From positions 1-64,000 of the forward strand of contig JADKKB010000002.1 in assembly GCA_016720705.1 (NCBI GenBank): 64,000 nt of DNA, in the 5' to 3' direction. Positions 63,343 through 64,000 of this stretch are shown piece after piece (within the stretch, counting starts at the first letter, position 1; the number at the start of each line of letters is the position of its first letter). Position numbers and translations under genes: made by a program. The notes beneath the pieces were generated by a model. It was not told where the DNA came from, did not search any database, and saw only the letters and a list, made by a program, of their open reading frames with translations. Origin of the DNA: Chloracidobacterium sp. (GTDB taxonomy: Bacteria > Acidobacteriota > Blastocatellia > Pyrinomonadales > Pyrinomonadaceae).

Positions 63343-64000
63343 TTATTCAGTTGGTAGCGTCAGAATGATGTGCATTCTGCGATTCTTAGCTTTATTGACC
63401 GCGGTAATATTGGGCACAAGCGGGATCGCTGCGGCAAAACCGCGTGCCCGGACGCGGGTCTGATCGACGCCGATCGACGTTATCTTGTCGGAGACGATCT
63501 TCGCCCGTGAGTCGGTGAGCGTTTGAAGAGCAGTCGGATCGCCCGCGCTATCCGTGTGAGATTCGATGGCGATGAAATAGTCCGGATTATTTGCAAGTAT
63601 CTCGGCGATCGATGTCAATTTTCCATCTGCTTGCATTGCCAGGGAACTCGACCTTGCACCTGCCCACAGATTCTCAGGCAGAACCAGAACGATCGAGTCA
63701 TCGACGCGAGCCACCTGTCCAAATCTCTTTAACGAATTGATCAATTCGCCCTCGGCGGCGCGGATCCTGGCGAGCTTAGCTTCGCGATCCACTTTGGACT
63801 GGGCGGCGACCTTTTCATTTTCGGCGGCCGCGAGTTTGGCTCTGGCATTTTCGGCATCGAGGCGTACTCGGCCCAGTTCTTCGCGGAGTTTGCCGTTCTC
63901 ATCGCGAGCTTCCTTTAGCTGAGTGAGATAGTTAGCCGAATCGCGTTCTGCAAGTTCGCGGCTGCGCGTCTCACGAGCCAATTCCGCCCGCAGGTCGTCG
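63343..64000 (-). CDS. OmpA-family protein, C-terminal part (runs off the window)
   Basis: The frame is open to the right edge, so the N-terminus is missing. The visible part begins with a long coiled coil (LKEARDENGKLREELGRVRL, ENARAKLAAAENEKVAAQSK) and ends in an OmpA/MotB-like peptidoglycan-binding domain: IVLVLPENLWAGARS, YFIAIESHTDSAGD, LTDSRAKIVSDKI, VRARGFAAAIPLV and KNRRMHIILTLP. The Asp and Arg that bind diaminopimelate are present (HTDSAGD; NRRMHI). It probably anchors the envelope to peptidoglycan. Confidence 0.88.
   Translation of the reverse strand, partial: DDLRAELARETRSRELAERDSANYLTQLKEARDENGKLREELGRVRLDAENARAKLAAAENEKVAAQSKVDREAKLARIRAAEGELINSLKRFGQVARVDDSIVLVLPENLWAGARSSSLAMQADGKLTSIAEILANNPDYFIAIESHTDSAGDPTALQTLTDSRAKIVSDKITSIGVDQTRVRARGFAAAIPLVPNITAVNKAKNRRMHIILTLPTE

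Overview
The window reads as bacterial chromosome of moderate GC with dense genes. The gene content suggests Acidobacteriota, probably Blastocatellia-like. The clues are a carboxypeptidase-like/TonB receptor, secreted VCBS, BNR and VIT-VWA proteins, an FHA-PrsW fusion, a DUF6335 protein and an RHS locus next to IS110 and RAYT elements. This placement is inference from gene content; no rRNA or tRNA gene was found.

Layout. 1-18.1 kb is mostly housekeeping on the minus strand: RNase E/G with a very long disordered insert, an FHA-PrsW membrane protease, a secreted LVIVD/VCBS protein, a HARE-HTH protein, polyprenyl diphosphate synthase, signal peptidase I, YajQ, TatD, MetG, an M28 peptidase, FolE and LarC. 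18.1-28.1 kb is on the plus strand: argS, then a complete-looking trp operon (trpE-D-C-F-B-A) ending in a DAHP synthase gene. The operon is headed by a 27-residue leader peptide with three consecutive Trp codons and a rho-independent attenuator. TrpF is fused to an N-terminal multi-pass membrane domain, and no trpG is present. 28.1-34.7 kb holds an XRE regulator divergent from a Rad52/DdrA-like gene with paired operator-like repeats, an active/inactive M16 peptidase pair, ribA and a DUF6335 gene.

34.7-50.4 kb is the accessory region. Broken IS110-family elements and REP-associated transposase (RAYT) remnants flank a polymorphic-toxin locus. That locus holds a membrane-anchored VCBS protein, a 1740-residue RHS protein with a Cys/His peptidase-like tip and a putative immunity gene, a displaced second RHS tip (phospholipase C-like) with its own putative immunity gene, and a third RHS scrap. 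Its promoter appears to carry a G8 tract between the -35 and -10 boxes. The IS110 copies share a conserved 3' non-coding segment with a hairpin that changes sequence but keeps pairing, which makes it a bridge-RNA candidate.

50.4-64 kb holds an S8 protease, a GAF protein, an S41 processing protease, a TonB-dependent receptor interrupted by one in-frame TGA, a BNR/Ycf48-like protein, a VIT-VWA protein, two small hypothetical genes, an ABC ATPase lacking its helical subdomain, and the end of an OmpA-family gene running off the window.
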